64,000 nt of DNA, taken from NCBI RefSeq assembly GCF_001441615.1, contig NZ_LAXJ01000012.1, forward strand, positions 92,162-156,161, in the 5' to 3' direction. Both the position numbers and the translations under genes were made by a program. The notes beneath the pieces were generated by a model. It saw only the letters and a list, made by a program, of their open reading frames with translations, was not told the DNA's origin and did no database searches. Below, piece after piece: positions 10,520 through 19,637 of this stretch. Positions within the stretch are counted from its first letter, which is position 1, and the number at the start of each line of letters is the position of its first letter. This DNA is from Roseovarius atlanticus (lineage in GTDB: Bacteria > Pseudomonadota > Alphaproteobacteria > Rhodobacterales > Rhodobacteraceae).

Positions 10520-11794
10520 TCACTCCTGGATCGGGGTGACCGCGTCGGCCTCAAGCTCGGCGACATAGCGCGACAGGTCCTGGTCCGCGTCCAGATTTGC
10601 CACCGGCAGGGCATCGGCCAGCATCTGGGAATCGAGCGGCAGGCCCGACGTGACCTGACCACGCTGTCCTGCGGGGCCATGATGCACGCCATTCACCGCG
10701 AAATAGATCGCGCCGCTTTCGCCGATCCGGATCGTCGGGGCGCCTTCCATCACGGGCACATCCCACGTGTCGCCCGCATTCATGATCGTCTCATAGATAA
10801 CGCTGCCGTCCGGGGCCTGGACGCGCACCCACGCGGGGCGCACCGCGACCATCTTCACGCCTGCCGGCTGATCGGCCAGAACCTGCGGGCTTTGACGCGG
10901 CTGATCCTGAGGCTCCTGAACTTCGGCAACCTGGGCCGCGCCCGCCGTGGCCGTGGCATAATCGGGCGAGCTCCGGTCCGCGTCCGGCAGATCGCCGCTG
11001 AACGCACCCATTTCCGCCGGGTTCAGCGTCGAGATCGGCGCATCCCGTGCGACCATCACCGGAACCTCCAGCGCCTCGGGACGGTAAAGCCGATCCAGTC
11101 GCTCGTCCCGCGGTGCGTTGAAAACCGACTCGGTCGTCGCAGGGTCGTTCTCTTGCGTTTCATCGTCGCGGCCCGAGGCCGGTACGGCCCCGTCCAGAGG
11201 ATCGAGGTCGCTCAGAACCGCGGGCGTGTTCTCGACCGGCGCGAACTGGACGCGCTGCACCTCGTTCAGCACGCTCCATCCGCCGTATCCCAGCCCGCCG
11301 ATCAGCAGGGCCAGCACCATGACCGACCCGATCGCGCCCGGTTCGATCCGCGCCAGGAACGACTCCGTGGCCGGCACGAACGGCGTCTTGGGCAGCGCGA
11401 TGGGGTCTTCCTTGCGCGGCGTCCGGCGCAGCGGGCCGGCATCCGGGCGCCGGATGCTGCTGGCCTCGGCCGACATGCCGTGCGCGATGGAAAAGCCGCT
11501 TTCAGCGCAGAACCCGGCAAAAGCCCGGTCCGGGTCCATGTTCAGATAGCGCGCATAAGAGCGCACGTAGCCGGGAATGAAGCCGGGCGTGTCGAACGCA
11601 TCGGGGTCGCAATTCTCGATGGCAGCGATGTAGGACGCCTTGATGCGCAGCTCGCGCTCCACATCCAGAAGGGATTTACCGATGGTGGCCCGTTCGCCGC
11701 GCATAAGATCGCCAAGGCGCAACTCGAACGCGTCAAAGCCGCGCGGCTCGACGTCATGCTCTTCCGTAGTCCGCTTGGATCGGAACCCTATCAT
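10520..11794 (-). CDS. RodZ-like helix-turn-helix membrane protein
   Basis: A 424-residue protein with a cytoplasmic XRE-type HTH (residues about 20-85, LGDLMRGERATIGKSLLDVERELRI... with IPGYVRSYARYL), one transmembrane helix (about 165-187, MVLALLIGGLGYGGWSVL) and a long Pro/Asp-rich periplasmic linker ending in a beta domain (VRVQAPDGSVIYETIMNAGDTWDVP), as in RodZ/DUF4115 proteins. RodZ links MreB to the elongation machinery. I took ATG 11792-11794 as the start: the longer in-frame version adds a basic, low-complexity leader unlike the family. Adjacency to ispG is the common arrangement of rodZ in many bacteria. Confidence 0.85.
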   Translation of the reverse strand: MIGFRSKRTTEEHDVEPRGFDAFELRLGDLMRGERATIGKSLLDVERELRIKASYIAAIENCDPDAFDTPGFIPGYVRSYARYLNMDPDRAFAGFCAESGFSIAHGMSAEASSIRRPDAGPLRRTPRKEDPIALPKTPFVPATESFLARIEPGAIGSVMVLALLIGGLGYGGWSVLNEVQRVQFAPVENTPAVLSDLDPLDGAVPASGRDDETQENDPATTESVFNAPRDERLDRLYRPEALEVPVMVARDAPISTLNPAEMGAFSGDLPDADRSSPDYATATAGAAQVAEVQEPQDQPRQSPQVLADQPAGVKMVAVRPAWVRVQAPDGSVIYETIMNAGDTWDVPVMEGAPTIRIGESGAIYFAVNGVHHGPAGQRGQVTSGLPLDSQMLADALPVANLDADQDLSRYVAELEADAVTPIQE

Positions 11795-11932
11795 CAGGTT
11801 CTGCCCTCTAACTTCGTGCCTGCGCTGTCCTTGCGCGCGATCCCCGCTGGTGCGGGCTGTCCGATTCGCGCGCTGCCCTTCTTCTTTACGCTGTTTTACC
11901 ACAGCGCAAGAAACAATGCACCTTTGGCGAGG

Positions 11933-13156
11933 TCACGCAGTTAATTCGGCACGATTCAGCGCGCAATGGCTCCAAAGTTCATCCATTGCATTAACCAGAT
12001 GGTCCATCTCGCGCGGGCCATGCACGGGCGATGGCGTGAACCGCAAACGCTCGGTGCCGCGGGGTACGGTCGGGAAATTGATCGGCTGCACGTAGATGCC
12101 ATACCCGTCCAGCAGCATATCCGACAGTTGCTTGGTATGGACCGGATCCCCGACGATCACCGGCACGATATGCGTGCCGTGGTCGATGATCGGCAGTCCC
12201 AGCCCCTTCAGACGCAGCTTGAGGATGCTCGCCTGAGTCTGGTGCTGTTCACGCAACGCCTGATCGCGCTTGAGATGCGCGACCGACGCCGCAGCGCCCG
12301 CGGCAACCGCCGGCGGCAGCGACGTGGTAAAGATGAAGCCCGGCGCATAAGACCTTATGGCGTCACACATTTTGTCGCTGGCGGCAATATAGCCGCCCAT
12401 CACGCCAAAGGCCTTGGCCAGGGTGCCGTTGATGATGTCGATCCGGTGCATCAGGCGGTCGCGCTCGGCCACCCCGCCGCCGCGCGGGCCGTACATGCCC
12501 ACCGCGTGCACTTCGTCGAGATATGTCAGCGCGCCGAATTCATCGGCAATGTCGCAGATTGCCTCGATCGGCCCGAAATCTCCGTCCATCGAATAAATCG
12601 ACTCGAAGGCGATCAGCTTGGGCGCGTCGGGATCGTCCGCCGCCATCATCTCGCGCAGGTGGTCCAGATCGTTGTGCCGGAAGATCCGCTTGGCCCCGCC
12701 ATTGCGGCGGATCCCCTCGATCATCGAGGCGTGGTTCAGCGAGTCCGAATAGATGATCAGCCCCGGAAACAGTTTCGGCAGCGTGGACAATGTCGCGTCA
12801 TTGGCGATGTAGGCAGAGGTGAACAGCAGCGCCGCTTCCTTGCCGTGCAGGTCCGCCAGCTCGGCCTCCAGCCGCTTGTGATAGACCGTCGTGCCGGAAA
12901 TGTTGCGTGTCCCGCCCGAGCCTGCGCCGGTGGCGTCCAGCGCCTCGTGCATCGCCTTCAGAACGACCGGATGCTGGCCCATGCCAAGATAATCATTGCC
13001 GCACCACACCGTGATCGGCTGCTCCACCCCGTCGGGGCGCTTCCACGTCGCGTGCGGGAACTGGCCATTGGTCCGCTCGATATCGATGAAGGTACGGTAC
13101 CGTCCTTCTTCGTGCAGTCGGCTGAGTGCGGCATCGAGCTTGGCAGTATAATCCAC
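11933..13156 (-). CDS. hemA: 5-aminolevulinate synthase (C4 pathway)
   Basis: A 407-residue PLP enzyme condensing succinyl-CoA with glycine, the first step of tetrapyrrole synthesis in alphaproteobacteria. The start is a GTG at 13154-13156: a perfect AGGAGG lies 8 bases before it, and the resulting N-terminus ([27 protein letters not shown]) matches the family, while the upstream in-frame ATG adds 15 unlikely residues. Visible motifs: [28 protein letters not shown] and the PLP-lysine in [14 protein letters not shown]. It feeds cysG (siroheme) and the cobalamin gene cobK elsewhere in this window. Confidence 0.97.
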   Translation of the reverse strand: MDYTAKLDAALSRLHEEGRYRTFIDIERTNGQFPHATWKRPDGVEQPITVWCGNDYLGMGQHPVVLKAMHEALDATGAGSGGTRNISGTTVYHKRLEAELADLHGKEAALLFTSAYIANDATLSTLPKLFPGLIIYSDSLNHASMIEGIRRNGGAKRIFRHNDLDHLREMMAADDPDAPKLIAFESIYSMDGDFGPIEAICDIADEFGALTYLDEVHAVGMYGPRGGGVAERDRLMHRIDIINGTLAKAFGVMGGYIAASDKMCDAIRSYAPGFIFTTSLPPAVAAGAAASVAHLKRDQALREQHQTQASILKLRLKGLGLPIIDHGTHIVPVIVGDPVHTKQLSDMLLDGYGIYVQPINFPTVPRGTERLRFTPSPVHGPREMDHLVNAMDELWSHCALNRAELTA

Positions 13157-13403
13157 GCGGATCTCCTCCTGGCAGTCTGACGAGGCACGGCACGGAGGCA
13201 TTCAGCTTCGCCTTGGTGCGCCGGATATAGTTTTAAGGCTTCCCGCGCAACAGGTTACAAATTGCCACGCCCCTCCCCGGCTGGCAACCACACCTCGGCC
13301 CCTCCTTTGGTCGCAACGGCATGGCCCCCTCGAACCCGCTGGACAGCGCGGCGCGCGATGCTAGGGTCGCGCCAACATTTCCCCCAAAGACCGGAGGTCG
13401 CGC

Positions 13404-14792
13404 ATGTCCCTCGACGCCATTCTCACCCGTATCGACGCCCAGTTGCCCGACGCGATGGACCGTTTGAAGGACCTTCTGCGCATTCCTTCGATCTCCACCG
13501 ATCCGGCCTTCAAACAACCCACCGACAAGGCCGCCGACTGGCTGGTCGCCGACCTGCAAAGCCTCGGCATCAAGGCCGAGAAGCGCCCCACCACCGGCCA
13601 TCCCATGGTCGTGGGCCATGTCGATGGCCCCAAGGGCGGCACTGGCCCGCACCTTCTGTTCTACGGCCACTATGACGTCCAGCCCGTCGATCCGCTCGAC
13701 TTGTGGAAGACCGACCCGTTCGATCCCCAGATCGAAGACACGCCCGCCGGCAAGGTCATCCGCGGCCGCGGCGCCTCGGACGACAAAGGCCAGCTCATGA
13801 CCTTCGTCGAGGCCTGCCGCGCCTACAAGCATGTCACCGGCGAGATGCCCTGCCGCATCACCTTCTTCTTCGAGGGCGAAGAGGAATCGGGCTCGCCCTC
13901 GCTCATCCCGTTCATGAAGGAAAACGCCCAAGAGCTTCAGGCCGATCTTGCGCTCATCTGCGACACCTCGATGGTGGCCCCCGGCGTGCCGTCCATCGCC
14001 TCGCAGCTGCGCGGCATGATGAAGGACGAGTTCACAATCCACGGCCCCCGCATCGACCTGCACTCGGGGCATTACGGCGGCCCGGCCCTGAACCCGCTGC
14101 GGGAAATCTCGCGTCTCATCGCCTCGTTCCACGACGACACCGGGCGCGTCGCCGTCGACGGCTTCTACGACGGGGTGCAAGAGGTTCCGGCCGAGCTTCT
14201 GCGCCAGTGGGAAAGCTGCGGCTTCGATGAAAAGGAATACCTGTCCTCGGTCGGCTTCACCCAGGCGCATGGCGAAGAGGGCTACAGCACCCTCGTCCAG
14301 CAATGGGCCCGGCCCACGCTGGAAATCAACGGGCTCTGGGGCGGCTACCAGGGTGCGGGCACCAAGACGGTCATCCCCGCCGAGGCGCATTGCAAGCTGA
14401 CCTGCCGGCTGGTCGACGACATGGACCCCGACGCCCTGCGCGTGAAGATCCGCAAACATGTCGAGGACCGCCTGTCGCCCGACGCCCGCGTCACCTGGAA
14501 CGACGACCTCGACGGCTCGCCCGCGGCAAAGATGAACATCGACCGTCCCGAATTCGAGGCCGCCCGCCAGGCGCTGTCCGATGAATGGAACCGGGAGGCG
14601 GTCTTTAACGCCATGGGCGGCTCGATCCCCATCGCCGGTTTCTTCAAGGAAATCCTGTCACTTGATTCCATGCTGATCGGCTTTGCCCAGGAAGACGACG
14701 CCATCCACTCGCCCAACGAGAAATACAACGTCGAAAGCTTCCACAAGGGCATCCGCAGCTGGGCGCGCGTGCTCGACCGGCTGTCGCGCTAA
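13404..14792 (+). CDS. M20-family metallodipeptidase
   Basis: A 462-residue zinc peptidase. Metal ligands are visible in LLFYGHYDVQPVDPLDLW (His/Asp), GRGASDDKGQLM (bridging Asp) and FFEGEEESGSPSL (catalytic Glu pair); the C-terminal His lies in AQEDDAIHSPNEKY. The long lid domain and LW..DPF signature match the CNDP-like dipeptidase branch rather than DapE. It has a good ribosome site (CGGAGG before ATG). The dehalogenase-like gene begins 3 bases after its stop, so the two are co-transcribed. A long ORF on the opposite strand is a shadow. Confidence 0.93.
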   Translation: MSLDAILTRIDAQLPDAMDRLKDLLRIPSISTDPAFKQPTDKAADWLVADLQSLGIKAEKRPTTGHPMVVGHVDGPKGGTGPHLLFYGHYDVQPVDPLDLWKTDPFDPQIEDTPAGKVIRGRGASDDKGQLMTFVEACRAYKHVTGEMPCRITFFFEGEEESGSPSLIPFMKENAQELQADLALICDTSMVAPGVPSIASQLRGMMKDEFTIHGPRIDLHSGHYGGPALNPLREISRLIASFHDDTGRVAVDGFYDGVQEVPAELLRQWESCGFDEKEYLSSVGFTQAHGEEGYSTLVQQWARPTLEINGLWGGYQGAGTKTVIPAEAHCKLTCRLVDDMDPDALRVKIRKHVEDRLSPDARVTWNDDLDGSPAAKMNIDRPEFEAARQALSDEWNREAVFNAMGGSIPIAGFFKEILSLDSMLIGFAQEDDAIHSPNEKYNVESFHKGIRSWARVLDRLSR

Positions 14793-14795
14793 GCC

Positions 14796-15662
14796 ATGCC
14801 CATCCTCGGCTTTCGCCACGACACCGCGCAGGTGAACGGCACCAGAATGGCCTACAGCATCGGCGGCGCTGGCCCGCCGCTCTTGCTTCTGCACGGTTTC
14901 CCGCAGACCCGCGCGCTCTGGGCCCGCGTGGCCCCGGCGCTGGCTCAGACCCATACGGTCGTCTGCCCCGACCTGCGCGGCTATGGCGACAGCGGCAAAC
15001 CTCGGGATGTGGCCGCCTACAGCTTTCGCGAAATGGCACGGGATCAAGTTGCACTGATGTCCCATCTGGGCCACGACAGCTTTGCCGTCGCGGGCCATGA
15101 CCGGGGCGGTCGCGTGGCGCACCGGCTTGCCCTCGACGCGCCCGACGCCGTGACCCGTCTATGCCTGATGGACATCGTCCCCACCCACACGCTCTTGACG
15201 GAATTGCGGATGGACGTGGCGCAGAGCTATTACCACTGGTTCTTCCTCGCCCAGCCCGGCGCCCTGATAGAGGACATGATCGCCGCCGACCCGGACGCCT
15301 ATTTTCATTCGTGCCTGACCGGCTGGGGCGCCGCCGCCCTCGAAGATTTCGACCCGGATCAACTGGCCGCCTACCGCGCCAGCTGGCGCAACCGCGACAC
15401 CATCCGCGGCATGTGCAACGATTACCGCGCGGCCATCGCCCATGACGTGCACCACGATGCCGCCGATCTGGGCGCCCGCATCGCCTGCCCCACGCTGATT
15501 CTCTACGGTCGCAACGGGGCGATGGCCCGCCACTACGACGTGCCGGCCACTTGGGCGGCGAAATGCGCCGACATGCAAGCAGGTACCGTTCCGGGCGGGC
15601 ATTTCTTCATCGACACCGCGCCCGAGCCGACGATCACGGCGCTGCGCAAATTCTTTGACTGA
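14796..15662 (+). CDS. Alpha/beta hydrolase, fluoroacetate dehalogenase type
   Basis: A 288-residue alpha/beta hydrolase. Nucleophile Asp102 sits in GHDRGGR, the acid partner Asp126 in LMDIVPT and the general base His269 in GGHFF. The residues that define fluoroacetate dehalogenases are present at the expected places: Arg103 and Arg106 (carboxylate binding) and the halide pocket His147-Trp148 (YYHWFFLAQP) with Tyr210 (CNDYRAA). In the characterised Rhodopseudomonas enzyme the same set is D110/R111/R114/D134/H155/W156/Y219/H280. By inference it hydrolyses a haloacetate to glycolate. It is translationally close to the M20 peptidase gene, with no obvious metabolic link. Confidence 0.88.
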   Translation: MPILGFRHDTAQVNGTRMAYSIGGAGPPLLLLHGFPQTRALWARVAPALAQTHTVVCPDLRGYGDSGKPRDVAAYSFREMARDQVALMSHLGHDSFAVAGHDRGGRVAHRLALDAPDAVTRLCLMDIVPTHTLLTELRMDVAQSYYHWFFLAQPGALIEDMIAADPDAYFHSCLTGWGAAALEDFDPDQLAAYRASWRNRDTIRGMCNDYRAAIAHDVHHDAADLGARIACPTLILYGRNGAMARHYDVPATWAAKCADMQAGTVPGGHFFIDTAPEPTITALRKFFD

Positions 15663-15677
15663 CTGTAAGGAAGGACG

Positions 15678-15754
15678 TGGCGCGGTTGACGGGGCTCGAA
15701 CCCGCGACCCCCGGCGTGACAGGCCGGTACTCTAACCAACTGAGCTACAACCGC
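15678..15754 (-). tRNA. tRNA-Asp (GTC), copy 1
   Basis: A complete cloverleaf read on the minus strand. The acceptor GCGGTTG/CAACCGC pairs fully, the discriminator is G and the 3' CCA is encoded. The anticodon loop CTGTCAC gives GTC (Asp). The T-arm contains GGTTCGAGCCC. The tRNA body is identical in sequence to the second copy 26 bases away. Confidence 0.97.
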
Positions 15755-15780
15755 GCAAAGGTCGTAATGTTCTGCAGCAG

Positions 15781-15857
15781 TGGCGCGGTTGACGGGGCTC
15801 GAACCCGCGACCCCCGGCGTGACAGGCCGGTACTCTAACCAACTGAGCTACAACCGC
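15781..15857 (-). tRNA. tRNA-Asp (GTC), copy 2
   Basis: A tandem identical tRNA-Asp with the same GTC anticodon and encoded CCA. It is transcribed first of the pair, in the minus direction, and the short spacer suggests a joint precursor. Confidence 0.97.
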
Positions 15858-16085
15858 CCGCTGCAGGCCCGGAACCATGCCCCGAGCGTGAGGTGCTGTT
15901 TAGGCGGCACGGCCCGCCCCGTCAAGCGGTCACCGCGTCAAATCATGAGGAATTTTGCCATCCGCCAAAAGCCGCAGAAAGCAGGATCCTGAACGTTACG
16001 GAAACAGTGTTTTTCGTGCGATTCATGTGCAGGCATACCGCAAGACGCCTTTAAGATCCTTTACTGAGGACCGGTCAAAGGCTAT

Positions 16086-16115
16086 TTGACGAAAAAGCAA
16101 AATGCCTCTTATAAA
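16086..16115 (+). promoter_or_regulatory. Predicted sigma70-type promoter of the XRE gene
   Basis: TTGACG at 16086-16091 and TATAAA at 16110-16115, 18 bases apart, in a locally AT-rich stretch 35 bases before the GTG start of the XRE regulator. The remaining bases from 15858 to 16085 hold no gene that I can see. Confidence 0.6.
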
Positions 16116-16149
16116 TGACTATTAGTCCGTAAAACAGGATTACTGACCA

Positions 16150-16878
16150 GTGTTAGATTTCCACGACCGACTGAAGACCTACATCAAAGGTTCTTCCTAC
16201 GATTACAAAGGCCTCTCGCTCGAGATCGGCCAGGGCGAGCGTTATATCTCCAACCTGCTGTCTTCGAAAAGTGATCCGGGCTATTCCAGTGTCGTGAAAA
16301 TCTGCTCGGCCCTCGGCATCACGCCGAACCAGATCGCGGGCCTCAACGACCAGATCACCCTGGCGGGCGGCGAGATCGACAACCGCATCGTCTCCGCCCA
16401 GGCCGAACGCATCCTGACTTCCGTCACCCGCGAGGCGCATCGCAAGCTGTCGCAACGCGGCGCGCGCCCGCTGTTGGATGACGTCCTGACATGGTGGCAT
16501 CAGCAGGGCGGCGTGCTGACCAACTTCGACACGCTCAGCGAGCATGTCGACCTCTACCTGGCCCCCGACGAGCATTCCCGCCTGCCCGAGCCCTACAAGA
16601 TCGGACATCAAAGCCTGGCCGCCGAAAGCTTCGGCATCCAGACGGCCGAGCATCTGCGATATCTTTTCACCACCTTCGACGACAAGCTGTGTGAAAGCGT
16701 CCGCCTCGCCCATGTCGAGACCACCAAGGGCGACCCGAAACTGACGATCGAAGAGATCGACGTCATGCTGCCCGGCCACAGCTTCCCGCTGCGCTTTACT
16801 TACAAGCGGCTGCTGCTGCCTGTGCGCGACGCCTACAACAACAAGTACGTGCTGAACTATTCACAAGCTCTCGAGTGA
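16150..16878 (+). CDS. XRE-family transcriptional regulator with unknown C-terminal domain
   Basis: A 242-residue protein. Residues about 5-65 form a helix-turn-helix (LSLEIGQGERYISNLLSSKSDPGYSSVVKICSALGITPNQ...), and residues about 115-240 form a separate domain that reads like a PAS-type or ligand-binding fold (DLYLAPDEHSRLPEPYKIG, LRYLFTTFDD, PLRFTYKRLLLPVRDAYN). The start is GTG 16150; no ATG fits better. It converges on, and overlaps by 18 bases, the next gene on the opposite strand. The regulated genes are unknown. Confidence 0.8.
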   Translation: MLDFHDRLKTYIKGSSYDYKGLSLEIGQGERYISNLLSSKSDPGYSSVVKICSALGITPNQIAGLNDQITLAGGEIDNRIVSAQAERILTSVTREAHRKLSQRGARPLLDDVLTWWHQQGGVLTNFDTLSEHVDLYLAPDEHSRLPEPYKIGHQSLAAESFGIQTAEHLRYLFTTFDDKLCESVRLAHVETTKGDPKLTIEEIDVMLPGHSFPLRFTYKRLLLPVRDAYNNKYVLNYSQALE

Positions 16879-17559
16879 GCCGGCGTAATACGCCATCATG
16901 TGGGCGAGATGCTCGGATGACAACGCCACCAGCCACTCGCTGTCACCGCGTCCCGGCGGCGGCGGATCGGCCCATTTCGCCACGCCCGGCACCTGCACCG
17001 TGAACCCATAGGTCGTGGCGAACCCGGCCATGACATCGCGGTCGCGCATCATCGCATAGGTCCAGTCCACCGGCCATTTGCTGGCGATGCAGCAATGCAG
17101 CAAGATCATCAGGTGGCGCAGTCGCTGCCGCGACCCGCGCTGACCGGGGGCCACGAACAGCTCTCCGATATAGGCCATGCGGCCGTGAAAGCCCGGCGGC
17201 AGCGCGGTGGTGAACGCGGTCAGCGTTTCGCCGGACGGGTGCGGATAGTGCCGGCGCATCGTGCGGCGCATGTAATCGCCCATGCTTTCGCGGCCGACAT
17301 TGTCATACCGCGTGGCGACCGCCGCGACGAACGTCTCGCCTTCCCACAGAACCAGCCAAAAGCCAGAGTTTTCGGTAAAGTCGTTGTAATGCGCCGACAG
17401 TTTCGCGGTCACGCTGGTCTTGCCGTGCGCGCGCACCAACTGCTCCATTTCGTCGAAGTCCGACACCGTCTCGATGCGGTACCCGTTCCGGCCCAATCCT
17501 GCGACGCACGCGCCGCCCACCTTGATCACGTCAAGTGAATTCAGCATCTGGCTTTGCAT
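16861..17559 (-). CDS. Unknown protein, possibly acyltransferase (GNAT-like) fold
   Basis: A 232-residue protein without a family I recognise. Weak GNAT-like features: alternating strands around GFWLVLWEGETFVAAVATRYDN (residues about 63-85) and a GELFVAPGQRGSRQRLRHLMI stretch that resembles an acetyl-CoA pyrophosphate loop (V.P..RG.G....L). The C-terminus has GFTVQVPGVAKWADPPPPGRG. The start is uncertain: ATG 17559 or ATG 17547, both without a clear ribosome site; a TTG further upstream is less likely. It converges on the XRE gene. Confidence 0.6.
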   Translation of the reverse strand: MQSQMLNSLDVIKVGGACVAGLGRNGYRIETVSDFDEMEQLVRAHGKTSVTAKLSAHYNDFTENSGFWLVLWEGETFVAAVATRYDNVGRESMGDYMRRTMRRHYPHPSGETLTAFTTALPPGFHGRMAYIGELFVAPGQRGSRQRLRHLMILLHCCIASKWPVDWTYAMMRDRDVMAGFATTYGFTVQVPGVAKWADPPPPGRGDSEWLVALSSEHLAHMMAYYAGSLESL

Positions 17560-17714
17560 TCCCCCGAGTGAACCGTCTGTCCCGCGCCGGGTTTGGCCCG
17601 GCTGCAAGACATGGTTAACAGCACGCTATGCAGGTTGGAATGACTCCGATCCTTAAAAACGGAATGTTTCTTCTGCCGAAACAGTCTCCGAACCAGCCGA
17701 TATGCAGGAAAGCA

Positions 17715-17790
17715 TGGTGGGCGGTGAGGGACTCGAACCCCCGGCATCTTCGGTGTAAACGAAGCGCTCTACCAACTGAGCTAACCGCCC
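17715..17790 (-). tRNA. tRNA-Val (TAC)
   Basis: A minus-strand cloverleaf with acceptor GGGCGGT/ACCGCCC, discriminator A and encoded CCA. The anticodon stem CTTCG/CGAAG holds the loop TTTACAC, so the anticodon is TAC. The T-arm contains GGTTCGAGTCCC. Confidence 0.96.
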
Positions 17791-18058
17791 CTGCCGGCTT
17801 CCTCTAGCAACAGCGTTGTCGCCTTGCAAGATGCATAAAGCAATTGGCGATGCACCTCGAACCGCAGCCCGTCGTGAAACGCGTCGGTCGTGTTAATGGC
17901 CGGCAACGCCGGGCGCGCGCGCGCACACCTGTCGTCTGAGCGCTGTTTTGGCGCAACAGACCACGTGAATCGGCAGGCCTGTGCGAAGAAACAGGTGTCG
18001 AAACCCGCGCTGTCGCGGCTAGCCTTGCGCACCGAAAACCCGCAAGTGGCGCGATTTC

Positions 18059-18415
18059 ATGGCACTCTCTCTCGTGGCTTTTGCCGTTCCGGCGGCCTTG
18101 TTCCTCGGTCTGGCCCTGCTTCCCCATGGGCGTCGGGCGCTCGTGGCCGGGCTGATCGCGGCGGGTGTGCTGGTGTGCCTCTGGCTGGTCCACTCACTCG
18201 ATCTTCTCGGGCTCGGTGCGCACGGCGACGACAGGATGCAGATCAGGGTTTTCCTGATGCTCTTGGCGCTCAGCCTCGCGTGGTTTCTCGGAACGTCGCT
18301 TCAGGTCTTGCGCCGCCGCTTTCCCGCCCATTGGCCGGGCTGGAGCTGGCCCGCGGTCGTGGTCGTGACCCTCATGGTCATCAGCTTCGGCATCTGGCGG
18401 ATGGCGACGCTCTGA
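18059..18415 (+). CDS. Small four-helix membrane protein
   Basis: A 118-residue ORF with four predicted transmembrane helices (about residues 2-21, 28-48, 62-82, 97-114) and short Arg-rich loops, consistent with an inner-membrane protein. Third-position GC is high, as in neighbouring genes, which supports coding. It lies between two tRNA-Val genes with no other partner. I do not recognise the family. The 268 bases before it (17791-18058) show nothing else. Confidence 0.6.
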   Translation: MALSLVAFAVPAALFLGLALLPHGRRALVAGLIAAGVLVCLWLVHSLDLLGLGAHGDDRMQIRVFLMLLALSLAWFLGTSLQVLRRRFPAHWPGWSWPAVVVVTLMVISFGIWRMATL

Positions 18416-18439
18416 CAGGGACGGTCGCTTTGGGAAAAA

Positions 18440-18514
18440 TGGTGGGCGATAGAAGATTCGAACTTCTGACATCTTCGATGTGAACGAAGCGCTCTACCAC
18501 TGAGCTAATCGCCC
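18440..18514 (-). tRNA. tRNA-Val (CAC)
   Basis: A minus-strand cloverleaf with acceptor GGGCGAT/ATCGCCC, encoded CCA and the anticodon loop TTCACAT in a CTTCG/CGAAG stem, giving CAC (Val). It shares the anticodon stem with the tRNA-Val (TAC) gene about 650 bases away. Confidence 0.95.
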
Positions 18515-18625
18515 GCCGAGGCCGCTGTTTAGCGCCCCTTTGGCACTGGTGCAATAGCAAAGCTGCACGGAATTTCCGAGGACAATCGACGTCGCGAAAC
18601 ACCGCCGCGCCTTGCTCCGGCGGCG

Positions 18626-18991
18626 TCAGGTTTCGGTCGCGGCGCCGTTCGATTTGGGCTGACGGATCTTCGCCACCGTGACGCGCGCGTTGCCGGTATC
18701 CTTCTGCCGGTTGATCTTCACCTTGCCGAACGGCTTGAGGTTCAGCTCCCGCCCCTCTGCCAGCGCCTCGCCCAGCACTTCGAGCATGGCTTCGACCACC
18801 GGCTTGACCTTGTTCTTGTTCAGATCGGCCCGGTCCGCGACCAGCTGGAACAGCTCGGACTTTTTGAGCTCGGTCGACAGGATATCGGCCCCCGAGGTTT
18901 CGGTCACCACTTCCAGGTCCGGTTTGGCCCTGGCCGCGGTTTCCTTGGTGGATGCATCAGATTTAGAACTTGCCGTACTGCGCGACGCCAT
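18626..18991 (-). CDS. HU-like DNA-binding protein with extended N-terminus
   Basis: A 121-residue HU/IHF-family protein. The HU-type core spans residues about 42-115 (LKKSELFQLVADRADLNKNKVKPVVEAML..., GRELNLKPFGKVKINRQ, ARVTVAKIR). A 40-residue Ser/Thr/Ala/Lys-rich N-terminal extension precedes it. ATG 18989-18991 is chosen as the start; the longer open frame upstream is not HU-like. The family bends and compacts DNA. The flexible-arm Pro of canonical HU (RNPxT) is replaced here by TGNARV, so DNA wrapping may differ. Confidence 0.85.
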   Translation of the reverse strand: MASRSTASSKSDASTKETAARAKPDLEVVTETSGADILSTELKKSELFQLVADRADLNKNKVKPVVEAMLEVLGEALAEGRELNLKPFGKVKINRQKDTGNARVTVAKIRQPKSNGAATET

Positions 18992-19117
18992 TTTGGGCCT
19001 CTTTCCATGAAGTTTTGCCACACGATACCCTAAAATGCGGCGAATGCTACCGCCGAGTTGACCTTTGACCGTCTTCGACGCATAACTTTTGGCGTTATGC
19101 AAACTGGGGATCACAAA

Positions 19118-19318
19118 GTGACCAAATTCATTGCCGCAGTCGCCTTCGCATCGCTCATCGTGATCGAACCCGCCATCGCCGGAACCCTGTCCGAGCCCGT
19201 TCTGGATCAACAGATCGTCATGGACGCCGCGGTCGAGGATTCCACCGCCAAGGTCGATATCCTGATGATCACGCTGATCTCCGTGTTCATGATCGCGATC
19301 GCCGGCGGCGCGTTTTAA
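19118..19318 (+). CDS. Small exported/membrane protein (66 aa)
   Basis: A GTG start at 19118 follows GGGGA at 19106-19110. The 66-residue product has a signal-peptide-like start (VTKFIAAVAFASLIVIEPAIAG), an acidic middle (EPVLDQQIVMDAAVEDSTAKVD) and a C-terminal transmembrane segment ending in GGAF. An upstream ATG in the same frame has no ribosome site. I do not recognise a family. It diverges from the HU-like gene. Confidence 0.6.
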   Translation: MTKFIAAVAFASLIVIEPAIAGTLSEPVLDQQIVMDAAVEDSTAKVDILMITLISVFMIAIAGGAF

Positions 19319-19588
19319 AGCGTTTGGCGACAGACCCGATGTGCAGCTTGCCGTGAAACCCCGCGGCACGCGGCGCACGCTTCTCGCGGATGGCTAAGGT
19401 CAAAGGCAAAACGCCTGAGCGTCGCCGGACCAAAGCACGTCTCAAAACCCCAGCGCCTCGCGGCCGGTCTCATCTCGTCCGACGATTGGCCCGGACCGGG
19501 CCGGCACGGCCCCGGTCCATGGCCTTGCCGCAAGATCTCTTGATGCACCGCCCTAGCCGACCGCCGAGGATCTCAGTCCTGTATCGAA
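19319..19588. other. Gap without a convincing gene
   Basis: About 270 bases between the small exported protein and the lon terminator. Open frames here are short, Arg/Pro-rich and on both strands, as expected for non-coding GC-rich DNA. I see no tRNA and no RNA I recognise. Confidence 0.5.
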
Positions 19589-19616
19589 AAAGGCGCCCGG
19601 CATTGCGGGCGCCTTT
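19589..19616 (-). terminator. Rho-independent terminator of lon
   Basis: A perfect 11-bp stem (AAAGGCGCCCG with CGGGCGCCTTT) and a 6-base loop. Read on the minus strand it is followed by a run of five T, and it begins 21 bases after the lon stop codon. Confidence 0.88.
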
Positions 19617-19637
19617 CGTGTTTCTGCGTGACAGAGG

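Noticed and set aside
15678..15857. tRNA-Asp pair as an integration site for a mobile element
   Set aside because: No integrase or partial tRNA duplicate nearby; the second copy is complete with its own CCA end.
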